From Streptomyces collinus Tu 365 (GTDB lineage: Bacteria > Actinomycetota > Actinomycetes > Streptomycetales > Streptomycetaceae): a stretch of DNA of 64,000 nt. Each line of letters starts with the position of its first letter. Within the stretch, counting starts at the first letter, position 1. The stretch spans positions 3,109,535 to 3,173,534 of the forward strand of contig NC_021985.1 of NCBI RefSeq assembly GCF_000444875.1, given 5' to 3'. Shown in pieces: positions 8,360 through 18,867 of this stretch. Under the pieces are notes generated by a model that saw only the letters and a list, made by a program, of their open reading frames with translations, had not been told where the DNA came from and did no database searches. The position numbers were made by a program, and so were the translations under genes.

Positions 8360-11146
8360 TCACGAGCGGTCTCTCGTCACCCGCACCTCCCGGGCCGCCT
8401 CACCGCTGCCGCCGCCGCGTCCGTCCCCGCCTCCTCCGCCGCCGACCGCGAGCGCTCCGTCCCGGTCGGTGCGCAGGACCGTCGCCCCGCCCGCCCGCAG
8501 CGCGGCCACGGTCGCCGGTGCCGGGTGCCCGTAGGGGTTGTCCGCGCCGCAAGAAATGAGCGCCACCCGGGGAGCGGCCAGCCGTATCAGGTCCGGGTCC
8601 TGGTAGGCGGAGCCGTGGTGGGCCACCTTCAGCACGTCCACCCCCGCCAGCCCGGCCGCGGCCGGTGAGTGTGCCAGGGCCTGCTGGGACGGTGGTTCGA
8701 GGTCCCCGAGCAGCAGCAGCCGCAGTCCGCCGGTCCGCACCAGCAGGGCCACGCTGGCGTCGTTCGGTCCGTCCGGTTCCACCGCCGGGACCTGCCCCGG
8801 CGCGGGAGCGGCCGGCGGCCACAGCACCCGCCAGGTCACCGGTCCGGCGCGCCGCTCCTCCCCCGCCGCGGCCCGGGTGAGCGGGATGTGCCGCTCTGCC
8901 GCCTCCTGCCGGACGAACGCGACCTGGTCGGCCGGTTCCTCGAAGTCCGTCGTCTCGATCGCGGCCACCGAGCGGCCGCGCAGGACACCGGGCAGCCCCG
9001 CGACGTGGTCGGCGTGGAAGTGGGTCAGGACGACCAGGGGGACACGGGTGACGCCCAGCTTCCGCAGACAGCGGTCGACCCGTCCGGGGTCGGGACCGGT
9101 GTCCACGACCACCCCGGCCCCGTCACCGGCCGCCAGCACGGTCGCGTCGCCCTGTCCGACGTCGCACATCGCGTACCGCCAGCCCGGCGGCGGCCAGCCG
9201 GTGACCACCCGGGCCAGCGGCGCCGGCCGCACCACCACCAGCAGGAGCAGCACCCCCAGCGCGCCGCACCACCAGGGGTGCCGCGACAGCCGCCGGCCGG
9301 CCAGGACGACGGCCCCGGTGAGCGCGGCGAGGAGCAGGGCCCCGGCCCAGTTCCCCGGCCAGTCCACTCCCCCGCCCGGCAACGCGGCCCCGGTCCGGGC
9401 CACCCGCACGATCCAGCCGGCCGGCCAGCCGGCGCACCAGGCCAGCCCCTTGGCCACCGGCATCGCCACCGGTGCCGTGGCCAGCGCCGCGAACCCCAGC
9501 ACCGTGGCGGGCGCCACGGCCACTTCCGCCAGCAGGTTGCACGGCACCGCCACCAGGCTCACGCGTGCCGACAGCACCGCCACGACCGGTGCGCACACGG
9601 CCTGCGCGGCGGCGGCCGCGGCCAGCGCCTCGGCGAGCCGTGCGGGCACCCCGCGCCGCCGCAGCGCCTCGCTCCAGCCCGGTGCCGTCAGGAGCAGCGC
9701 GCCGGTGGCCAGCACGGAGAGCAGGAAGCCGTAACCGCGGGCCAGCCAGGGGTCGTGGAGCACCAGCAGGAGCACGGCCGCGGCCAGCGCCGGGACGAGC
9801 GATCCGCGCCGCCCGGTCGCCAGGGCGAGCAGGGCCACGGAGCCGCAGGCCGCGGCCCGCAGCACGCTCGGGTCGGGCCGGCAGAGGACGACGAACGCGA
9901 GGGTGAGGGCACCGGCCACGAGCGCGGTGGTCCGCAGCGGCAGTCCCAGGCGCGGGGCGAGGCCGCGGCGCTCGGCGCGCTGGGCGAGACCGGGCGGCCC
10001 GACGAGCAGGGCGAGCAGGATGGTGAGGTTGCTGCCGGACACGGCGAGGGTGTGCGCGAGGTCCGTCTCCTTGAACGCCTCGTCCAGCTCGGGTGTGATC
10101 CGCGAGGTGTCGCCGACGACCAGTCCCGGGAGCAGCGCCCGGGCGTCCGCCGGCAGCCCCTCGGTGGCGTCCCGCAGCCCGGCTCTGAGCGCGCCGGCCA
10201 GCCGCTGCGGCCCGCTCGGTCCCGCGACCACCTCGGGCCGGGGCTCCGCGCGCACCCGCAGCACGGCCGCGCTCCGGTCGCCGCCGCTCAGAGCGGGCGC
10301 CAGCCGGGCGACGACCCGCAACCGGGTGGTGGGCAGCAGCCCGAGCCAGGCACGGCGCGCGGCACCGGCCGCGGCCGGTACGCCGGGCTCGCCGGGGGCG
10401 ACGGGCTCGTCGGGGGCGACGGCCACGTTCGGGGGGCCGGCTACGTCCGGGGCGCCGGCCACGTCCGGGGCGCCGGCCACGTCCGGGGCGCCGGCCACGT
10501 CCGGGGCCACCGTCGCTCGGGGGGCGGCCATCGCGTCGGGTGCCGCCGCCGGAGTGCCGGGCGGCGCTCCGGTGGCGGGTGCCCGGGGTGCCGGGACGTC
10601 CGCGTCGATGACCAGCAGGACGGGGGTGCGTGTCCCGACCGCCGCTCCGTCCCTTCCCTCCCTCCCCGCCCTCCCCTCCGCCTCCTCCACCTTCTCCACG
10701 CGGCGCACCTCCGCCCGGGCCAGGACCGCCACCGGCGCCGCGTGGTCGCCGCGCACCCGGGGCCGGCTCGGCCAGGGGTCACCGGTCAGCTCGACCTCGG
10801 CGGTCATGGTCGCGAACCGCCGCGCCGCCTCCGGCACCGGCCCGCGCCGCAGGTCCGCGCCGTGCAGCCCGGCCGATGCGGCCGCCGCCGCCACGCACAG
10901 CAGCACGGCGGCGAGCGGAGCCCGGACCCAGCCGGACCGGGAGGGCGTCCGGGCCGGCCCGCCCCACCGGCGGACCCCCAGCAGAACGACACCGGTGATC
11001 AGGCTGACGACCGCGACTGTCGCGCTCCAGTGCGGTGGGGCGTCGACGACCAGGGCGGCCGTCGCCCAGGCGGCCAGCGCGGGAGGCACCAGGCGCAGGT
11101 CGGCCGCGGCCGCGGCGGGTGCGCTGTGCCCGGGGGCGGTGCTCAT
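8360..11146 (-). CDS. comEC: ComEC/Rec2-type DNA channel protein with metallo-beta-lactamase domain
   Basis: A 928-residue protein starting at 11146, where the ATG overlaps the comEA stop (ATGA), indicating coupling. Order: several N-terminal membrane segments, a soluble loop, the competence domain (LLPGLVVGDTSRI; HTLAVSGSNLTILLALLVG), about ten membrane segments, then a C-terminal MBL domain with CDVGQGDA, THFHADHVAG and KVAHHGS. In transformable bacteria ComEC carries single-stranded DNA across the membrane. Streptomyces retain it without known natural competence, so its role here is open. An Ala/Pro/Asp repeat inflates the extracytoplasmic loop. The reading frame also continues upstream over comEA, but that is shadow sequence. 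Confidence 0.9.
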   Translation of the reverse strand: MSTAPGHSAPAAAAADLRLVPPALAAWATAALVVDAPPHWSATVAVVSLITGVVLLGVRRWGGPARTPSRSGWVRAPLAAVLLCVAAAAASAGLHGADLRRGPVPEAARRFATMTAEVELTGDPWPSRPRVRGDHAAPVAVLARAEVRRVEKVEEAEGRAGREGRDGAAVGTRTPVLLVIDADVPAPRAPATGAPPGTPAAAPDAMAAPRATVAPDVAGAPDVAGAPDVAGAPDVAGPPNVAVAPDEPVAPGEPGVPAAAGAARRAWLGLLPTTRLRVVARLAPALSGGDRSAAVLRVRAEPRPEVVAGPSGPQRLAGALRAGLRDATEGLPADARALLPGLVVGDTSRITPELDEAFKETDLAHTLAVSGSNLTILLALLVGPPGLAQRAERRGLAPRLGLPLRTTALVAGALTLAFVVLCRPDPSVLRAAACGSVALLALATGRRGSLVPALAAAVLLLVLHDPWLARGYGFLLSVLATGALLLTAPGWSEALRRRGVPARLAEALAAAAAAQAVCAPVVAVLSARVSLVAVPCNLLAEVAVAPATVLGFAALATAPVAMPVAKGLAWCAGWPAGWIVRVARTGAALPGGGVDWPGNWAGALLLAALTGAVVLAGRRLSRHPWWCGALGVLLLLVVVRPAPLARVVTGWPPPGWRYAMCDVGQGDATVLAAGDGAGVVVDTGPDPGRVDRCLRKLGVTRVPLVVLTHFHADHVAGLPGVLRGRSVAAIETTDFEEPADQVAFVRQEAAERHIPLTRAAAGEERRAGPVTWRVLWPPAAPAPGQVPAVEPDGPNDASVALLVRTGGLRLLLLGDLEPPSQQALAHSPAAAGLAGVDVLKVAHHGSAYQDPDLIRLAAPRVALISCGADNPYGHPAPATVAALRAGGATVLRTDRDGALAVGGGGGGDGRGGGSGEAAREVRVTRDRS
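10443..10506. repeat. 18-bp tandem repeat inside comEC (GAPDVA repeat)
   Basis: The unit ACGTCCGGGGCGCCGGCC occurs three and a half times in perfect tandem, coding for repeated Gly-Ala-Pro-Asp-Val-Ala in the loop region of ComEC. Degenerate copies continue on both sides. The perfect identity points to recent slippage, so copy number may vary between strains. Confidence 0.85.
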
Positions 11147-12375
11147 GGCCGCACCATGGTCCGCAGATCGCCGTAGCGACGGGCGCCGATGCCGTTGACC
11201 TGCCGCAGTTCGTCCACCGAGCGGAAGCCGCCGTGGCGGGTGCGGTAGTCGATGATGTGCTGGGCCAGCACGGGGCCGACCCCGGGCAGGGTGTCGAGCT
11301 GCTCGGCGGTCGCCGTGTTGAGGGAGACCGGGGCCGCGGGGGCCGGGCCCGCCGGTCCTGAGCCGGAGCCCGCGCCGCCGCCCGGCCCCGGCGGGGCCGC
11401 CGCCCCTGCGGTGGCACCGACCAGGACCTGCTCGCCGTCCACCAGGAAGCGGGCCCGGTTGAGGCCGTCGGTGCTCACGCCCGGCCGTACTCCGCCCGCC
11501 GCCCGCAGCGCGTCGGCCACCCGCGAGCCGGACGGCAGCCGCCGGATGCCGGGCCTGCGGACCTTGCCGCCCACGTCGACGACGATCTCCCCGCCCGGCG
11601 TGGCCGAAGCACCCGGCGCCCGGGCGGTCGTGGCGCCCGCACCTCCGCCCCCGTCCCCGGCCGCCTCCCGTTCGGTGAACGGTGTCTGCGCCCGCACCAC
11701 TTGGGGAGCGCTCACGGTCTGCGTCCGGCCGGTCCAGAAGTGCTGGACGGCGAGCACGGCCGCCACCATGAGCACCACGGCGAGCGCGACCACGCCCCGC
11801 CGTTCCATCCCGCAGCGCGCCTGCACCCACACCGGCAGCCGCTCGCGCAGGGCGAGCCCGGCCCGGTCGCGCAGGCTCGGCACGGGCCCGAGGGGGTCGG
11901 CCGCCTCCGGCTGGTCCTCCTCCGGGTGGTCCTCCTCCGGGTGCGACCCGGCCCGGAGCCGACCGGGCGTCGCCGCCAAGGCCGTTGTCGCGTCCGGTCC
12001 GGGAGTCATCTCTCCGGCGGCCCTCGCCCGCGTCCAGGCCACCGGGCGCGGCACAGCCCCGAACCCCCTCACGGTGCCGGTCCCTGCCACGGTCGCCACA
12101 CCCACGGCCGTCCGCCCGTCCGGTGGCGCCTCCGACCGCCTGACCGATGGTGCGTCCGGTGGCGCCTTGCCCGACTCCCCCCATTCCACGGTGCGTTCGG
12201 TGCGTTCGCCGAAGAGGAGTTCCGCTCGGCGGCGCAGTTCGTCCGCCGGGGCGGGGCCGCGGTGCCGGGCGCGGTGGCGGTCGGGCGGGCGGCGGCGGAA
12301 GCGGCCGTCGGAGGCCGGGCCGCGGCCGGGTCCGCTGGTCGGGAGGGCGGTGCGGGAGCGTGATCGAAGTGCCAT
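11143..12375 (-). CDS. comEA: ComEA-like helix-hairpin-helix DNA-binding membrane protein
   Basis: About 410 residues, longer than Bacillus ComEA because of a disordered N-terminal cytoplasmic part. One membrane segment follows (GVVALAVVLMVAAVLAVQHFW), then an SLBB-like domain (IVVDVGGKVRRPGI...DALRAAGGV...LNRARFLVDGEQVLV), a Gly/Pro linker and a C-terminal helix-hairpin-helix (SLNTATAEQLDTLPGVGPVLAQHIIDYR) that binds duplex DNA outside the membrane. The start is uncertain: MALRSRS at 12375 is chosen, an ATG six codons upstream is equally open, and neither has a good ribosome site. The stop overlaps the comEC start. Confidence 0.88.
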   Translation of the reverse strand: MALRSRSRTALPTSGPGRGPASDGRFRRRPPDRHRARHRGPAPADELRRRAELLFGERTERTVEWGESGKAPPDAPSVRRSEAPPDGRTAVGVATVAGTGTVRGFGAVPRPVAWTRARAAGEMTPGPDATTALAATPGRLRAGSHPEEDHPEEDQPEAADPLGPVPSLRDRAGLALRERLPVWVQARCGMERRGVVALAVVLMVAAVLAVQHFWTGRTQTVSAPQVVRAQTPFTEREAAGDGGGGAGATTARAPGASATPGGEIVVDVGGKVRRPGIRRLPSGSRVADALRAAGGVRPGVSTDGLNRARFLVDGEQVLVGATAGAAAPPGPGGGAGSGSGPAGPAPAAPVSLNTATAEQLDTLPGVGPVLAQHIIDYRTRHGGFRSVDELRQVNGIGARRYGDLRTMVRP

Positions 12376-12498
12376 GCGACGAGGATGGGGCATCCCGCCG
12401 ATCAGCGATGATCTTGGTCGATTCCCGTGGACACCGGGCGACTTGTGGACAACTTCGTCACTCGCGCGAGTGCGGGACGGCAGCCCGGAAAGTGGGGG

Positions 12499-13344
12499 TC
12501 AGCGAGGTGAGACGACCACGCCCAGCAGTCCGGGGCCGGTGTGGGCGCCGATCACCGCTCCGACCTCGCTGACATGGAGGTCGGCCAGGGCGGGGACCCT
12601 CGCCCGCAGCCGGTCGGCCAGGGCGGAGGCCCGGTCGGGGGCGGCGAGGTGGTGGACGGCGATGTCGACGTCGGCGCCGCCCGCCCGGTCGGCGGCGATC
12701 TCCTCGAGGCGGGCGATCGCCTTGGACGCCGTGCGGACCTTCTCGAGGAGTTCGATGCGGCCGCGGTCGAGCTGGAGCAGCGGCTTGACCGCGAGGGCGG
12801 AGCCGAGCAGGGCCTGTGCGGCGCCGATCCGGCCGCCGCGGCGCAGATAGTCGAGGGTGTCGACGTAGAAGTAGGCGGTGGTGCCCGCGGCCCGCTTCTC
12901 GGCGGCCGTCACGGCCTCGTCCACGGTGCCGCCGGCCTCCGCCGCCTCGGCCGCGGCAAGCGCGCAGAAGCCCAGGGCCATGGCGACCATCCCGGTGTCC
13001 ACCACCCGTACCGGCACCGGTGCCTCACGGGCCGCCAGGACGGCCGCGTCGTGGGTGCCGGACAGTTCGGCGGACAGGTGCAGGGAGACGATGCCGCTCG
13101 CCCCGGACTCGGCGACCTGACGGTACGTCTCCGCGAAGACCTGGGGGCTGGGGCGGGAGGTGGTGACCGGGCGGCGCTTCTGCAACGCCTGGGCCAGCGA
13201 ACGGGTCGAGATCTCGGTGCCCTCTTCGAGCGCCTGGTTCCCGAGGACCACGGTCAGGGGCACCGCGGTGATGCCGTGGCGCTCCATCGTCCGCGGCGGC
13301 AGGTAGGCCGTTGAATCGGTGACGATCGCGACATGGCGGGACAT
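12499..13344 (-). CDS. DegV family fatty-acid-binding protein
   Basis: A 281-residue protein beginning MSRHVAIVTDSTAYLPP, the classic DegV N-terminus (VTDSTADLP). Later family features include TSRPSPQVFAETY, the IVSLHLSAELSGTHDAA fatty-acid carboxylate loop, VVDTGMVAMALGF and YFYVDTLDYLRRGGRIG. DegV/FakB proteins bind a fatty acid and present it to FakA kinase in Firmicutes; in actinobacteria their partner is less clear and no FakA is in the window. It is the third leftward gene of a comEC-comEA-degV series but separated by more than 100 bp, so separate transcription is possible. Confidence 0.93.
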   Translation of the reverse strand: MSRHVAIVTDSTAYLPPRTMERHGITAVPLTVVLGNQALEEGTEISTRSLAQALQKRRPVTTSRPSPQVFAETYRQVAESGASGIVSLHLSAELSGTHDAAVLAAREAPVPVRVVDTGMVAMALGFCALAAAEAAEAGGTVDEAVTAAEKRAAGTTAYFYVDTLDYLRRGGRIGAAQALLGSALAVKPLLQLDRGRIELLEKVRTASKAIARLEEIAADRAGGADVDIAVHHLAAPDRASALADRLRARVPALADLHVSEVGAVIGAHTGPGLLGVVVSPR

Positions 13345-13416
13345 GAGCTGGAGGTTACCTGCCGTGGTCGCCGTGCGGCAGCCCGGCCCCTGCCCGCCGG
13401 ACCGGGAACGGGTCCG

Positions 13417-14100
13417 TCATGTGGTGCTCTCGGGGCGCGGTTTCTTCTGCCAGGAGGGGGTGGGACGCTGCGCGGGCGGGGTGATCGCGGGCGCCGGCCG
13501 CTCCGCGTCGGTGGCGGACGCCGGGGTGTCGGACCACGGCGAGGACGCGGGTTCCGGCCCGGTCCAGTGCCGCAGGGCGCCCGCCTCGACGTCGATCTGG
13601 GTGCTCAGCGAGTCCAGGTCGTCGTCGGAGAAGCGGCGGGCCCGGTCACGGGCGGCCCAGCGCAGGGAGTCGGCGGACTTGGTGATGCGCTCGGTGCGGC
13701 GGCGCAGCTCGGGCAGCAGTGCGGCGAGGGCGGCCCGGTCCGGCTCGGACTCCAGCCGCCGTAGGTCGGCGTCCAGTTCGCGTCCGTGCGCGCTGAGCCG
13801 CTCGAAGAGGCCGAGGGACTCCTTCAGCGACTCGTCCTCCACCGCGCCCGCGGCCAGCGCGTCCTGGGTGGCCCGCATCGAGGTGCGCAGGGTGAGCCGG
13901 AGCTGGGCGATCTCCCCGGCCGGGCCGATCTGGGCGAAGGACCTGGCACGCAGGGTGTGGTCCTCGACCGTGCGCCTGGCCTGCGCGATCGTGCGGTCCA
14001 CTCCGCGTTTGGCGGCGCCGACGGCCTTGATCGTGACGTAGGTGCCCACGCCGATGAACGCAAGGAGGATCAGAACGAACACGGTGATCACTGCTTCCAT
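13417..14100 (-). CDS. membrane-anchored coiled-coil protein of unknown function
   Basis: A 227-residue protein with one N-terminal membrane segment (ITVFVLILLAFIGVGTYVTI, residues 4-24) followed by about 150 charged, Ala/Arg/Leu-rich residues predicted to be helical or coiled-coil, and a Pro/Ser-rich disordered tail from about residue 180. The orientation expected is a short extracytoplasmic end and a cytoplasmic coil. No enzymatic motif was recognised. The position between degV and leuS suggests a lineage-conserved gene. Function unknown. Confidence 0.75.
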   Translation of the reverse strand: MEAVITVFVLILLAFIGVGTYVTIKAVGAAKRGVDRTIAQARRTVEDHTLRARSFAQIGPAGEIAQLRLTLRTSMRATQDALAAGAVEDESLKESLGLFERLSAHGRELDADLRRLESEPDRAALAALLPELRRRTERITKSADSLRWAARDRARRFSDDDLDSLSTQIDVEAGALRHWTGPEPASSPWSDTPASATDAERPAPAITPPAQRPTPSWQKKPRPESTT

Positions 14101-14270
14101 GACGCTCCTCCTCCGACCGGCACGGCACGAGCGGCCGCCTCTCCACGGTAAACGCAGCGGGCAGGCCCCGGGTTCCGGAAGAACCCCGAACCTGCCCGTA
14201 GGGGACTACCCCGACGCCCGGCACACCTGGTCACCCCTGTGTGCCGGGACCGTCCCGCGGGGACGCGCGG

Positions 14271-17153
<2,883 letters not shown>

Positions 17154-17201
17154 GATCCTCAAAGCTCCATCGATCGTCTCTGCCTGCGGCTGCGTCATCC
17201 G

Positions 17202-17231
17202 AAAACGAAAAAGCCCCTCACACAGGAGGGG
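17202..17231 (-). terminator. leuS leader intrinsic terminator (attenuator)
   Basis: On the leftward strand a CCCCTCC...GAGGGG stem (17214-17231) with a short loop is followed directly by CTTTTTCGTTTTC, a real U-tract, unusual in this GC-rich genome. It lies about 50 bp downstream of the Leu-rich leader peptide and about 50 bp upstream of leuS, the classical attenuator position. Confidence 0.85.
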
Positions 17232-17279
17232 ACGCCGCGCCGATGCCGACCTCTCGGTTCGACCGGGGGTCGGTACTGA

Positions 17280-17318
17280 TCAGCGCGGCCCGCTAAGCAG
17301 AAGGCGTACGGCACGCAT
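17280..17318 (-). CDS. leuS leader peptide, MRAVRLLLSGPR
   Basis: A 12-codon ORF (ATG at 17318, TGA at 17280-17282) with three consecutive leucine codons (CTT CTG CTT, two of them the CTT form that is rare in Streptomyces). Downstream are an alternative stem (CCGACC at 17268-17273 with GGTCGG at 17246-17251) and the terminator at 17202-17231. The arrangement matches amino-acid attenuation: ribosome stalling on Leu codons when charged tRNA-Leu is scarce would favour the alternative stem and let transcription reach leuS. The mechanism is inferred; the parts are directly visible. No T-box consensus is seen. Confidence 0.8.
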   Translation of the reverse strand: MRAVRLLLSGPR

Positions 17319-17568
17319 GGCGCTAGGGTACCGCAGGCCTTGAGTAAGCCGCGACGCGCTTCCGTATGCCTTGTGGACATGCCAGGAACCCGACCAGAAC
17401 TGAACGAAGGTCAAGGATTACTTCGCGTAACAGCTACTAAGGGACATCGACACAGTCGCATTGTCCTTTGATAACAACGCAATAACTCAAACCTCGTACT
17501 GATCGGTATGGCTCCACTTAGAGTTCGGCAGCGGGACCGCTTTCCCGAAACTGCTCGGAGTTGCCCCC
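17319..17568. promoter_or_regulatory. divergent intergenic region between leuS leader and redox operon
   Basis: These 250 bp contain no ORF of note. The stretch 17400-17520 is clearly more AT-rich than its surroundings (for example CTTTGATAACAACGCAATAA) and is the likely site of promoters for the rightward heme-protein/flavoprotein pair; the leftward leuS promoter must lie just beyond 17318. No operator was recognised. Confidence 0.5.
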
Positions 17569-18867
17569 ATGAACACTCGTCGTAGTAACAGCTCGCTCCC
17601 CAAACCCGGCCGGTCGGCCTACGGGGTGGCGTCCGCTGTCGTCCTGCTGCTCATACCCGCGATCGTGCTGGTCGGAGGCAGCCAGTTCCGCGAGTTCCTG
17701 AACTTCGGCGCGGGCGTGCTGTCCCTCGTCTCACTCAGCTGCTCGGTGATCTGGGGCCTGTTCGCCCAGGACCGGATCTTCCTGAACACGCGCCAGCGGA
17801 TCGTCGGCCAGGCGGTGCACCGGACGACCGCGGTCGCCTCGATCGCGTTCCTGCTGCTGCACATCACCACCAAGATCGCACTCGGTCACACCCAGCTGAT
17901 CGCCGCGATCATCCCGTTCTCCCTGGGCGTCACCGGGATCGGCGGCCTCATCGGCCTGGGCTCGCTCGCGGGCCTGCTGATGATCTTCGTCGGCGTCACC
18001 GGTGCCCTGCGCAGCAACTTCGCCACCCCGGCCCCCGTCGCCGCCCGCTGGCGGGCGATGCACATGCTCGCCTACCCGGCCTGGTGCGCCGCGCTGGTCC
18101 ACGGCCTCTACGCGGGCCGCCAGGCCAAGCCCATCTTCACGATCCTCTACAGCCTCGCCCTGCTGGGCGTCATGGGCGCCCTCGCGCTGCGGTCCGCCCC
18201 GCGCCCCGTCAAGCGCAAGGTCGCCGACCGGCTCGTCGCCCTCCTGGGCAGCTCCGAGCGGCCCGGCATCGACGACCTGGAGGCGAGCCGCTCGCGGGTC
18301 GCCGAGTCCGGCCCCCAGGGCTTCGAGGGCCGGCGCGAGGGCCGGCGCGAGCCGCGGCGCCCCGCCGAGGCCCCGGCCCCCGCCGCCGCGCCGCTGTACC
18401 AGACCCCGATGGCCCCGGCCGGCGAGCCCGCCTCCGGGTTCGCCGCCGCCTACCGGGCGGTGCAGATGCCCGGCTCCCAGCAGCCGTTCGCGCCCGGCCC
18501 GACGACGCGCATGGACCTGCCGCTGGATCTGCAGGCCACCGAGGCGATGCCGCGCGTGGACGGCCCGTCCAGCACCTCGGGAAGCTGGCCGATCCCCTCG
18601 CCGCCGCCGGTCGGCGAGGCCCCGCCGTCGGCGTACGACCCGCTCCAGGACACCGGATACAACATCCCGGCTTATGGCAATCCGGGCACCGCCGGCTACG
18701 GCCGGAGTGACGTGTACGACACCGGTGAGACGAACAACCGCTTCGGGACGTACAACTCGAACGACACGTTCAACGGCGGTCCCGCCACCGAGACAAACCC
18801 CGGCGCCTCGTACGACGCACCGGGTTCGGGCGAACCCTGGAACACGCCTTCCGGAGGCTATAGGTGA
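17569..18867 (+). CDS. heme-b membrane protein (ferric-reductase-like transmembrane domain) with long cytoplasmic tail
   Basis: A 432-residue protein. Residues 20-215 hold about six membrane segments with two histidine pairs, HRTTAVASIAFLLLH (13 residues between the His) and HMLAYPAWCAALVH (12 between). This is the spacing of bis-histidine heme b ligands in ferric-reductase/NOX-type domains. Residues from about 225 on are a disordered Pro/Ser/Gly/Asn-rich tail with no FAD/NAD domain, so electrons must come from a partner. The stop overlaps the GTG of the NuoF-like gene (GTGA), so the two are translationally coupled and probably form one redox complex. Substrate unknown. Confidence 0.75.
   Translation: MNTRRSNSSLPKPGRSAYGVASAVVLLLIPAIVLVGGSQFREFLNFGAGVLSLVSLSCSVIWGLFAQDRIFLNTRQRIVGQAVHRTTAVASIAFLLLHITTKIALGHTQLIAAIIPFSLGVTGIGGLIGLGSLAGLLMIFVGVTGALRSNFATPAPVAARWRAMHMLAYPAWCAALVHGLYAGRQAKPIFTILYSLALLGVMGALALRSAPRPVKRKVADRLVALLGSSERPGIDDLEASRSRVAESGPQGFEGRREGRREPRRPAEAPAPAAAPLYQTPMAPAGEPASGFAAAYRAVQMPGSQQPFAPGPTTRMDLPLDLQATEAMPRVDGPSSTSGSWPIPSPPPVGEAPPSAYDPLQDTGYNIPAYGNPGTAGYGRSDVYDTGETNNRFGTYNSNDTFNGGPATETNPGASYDAPGSGEPWNTPSGGYR

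Noticed and set aside
8360..12184. Single 1274-residue ComEC with a very long N-terminus
   Set aside because: The upstream third is the antiphase of comEA; the ATGA overlap at 11143-11146 marks the true start.
17160..17320. T-box riboswitch upstream of leuS
   Set aside because: No T-box consensus or specifier-loop structure is seen; the short Leu-codon ORF plus terminator explains the region better.
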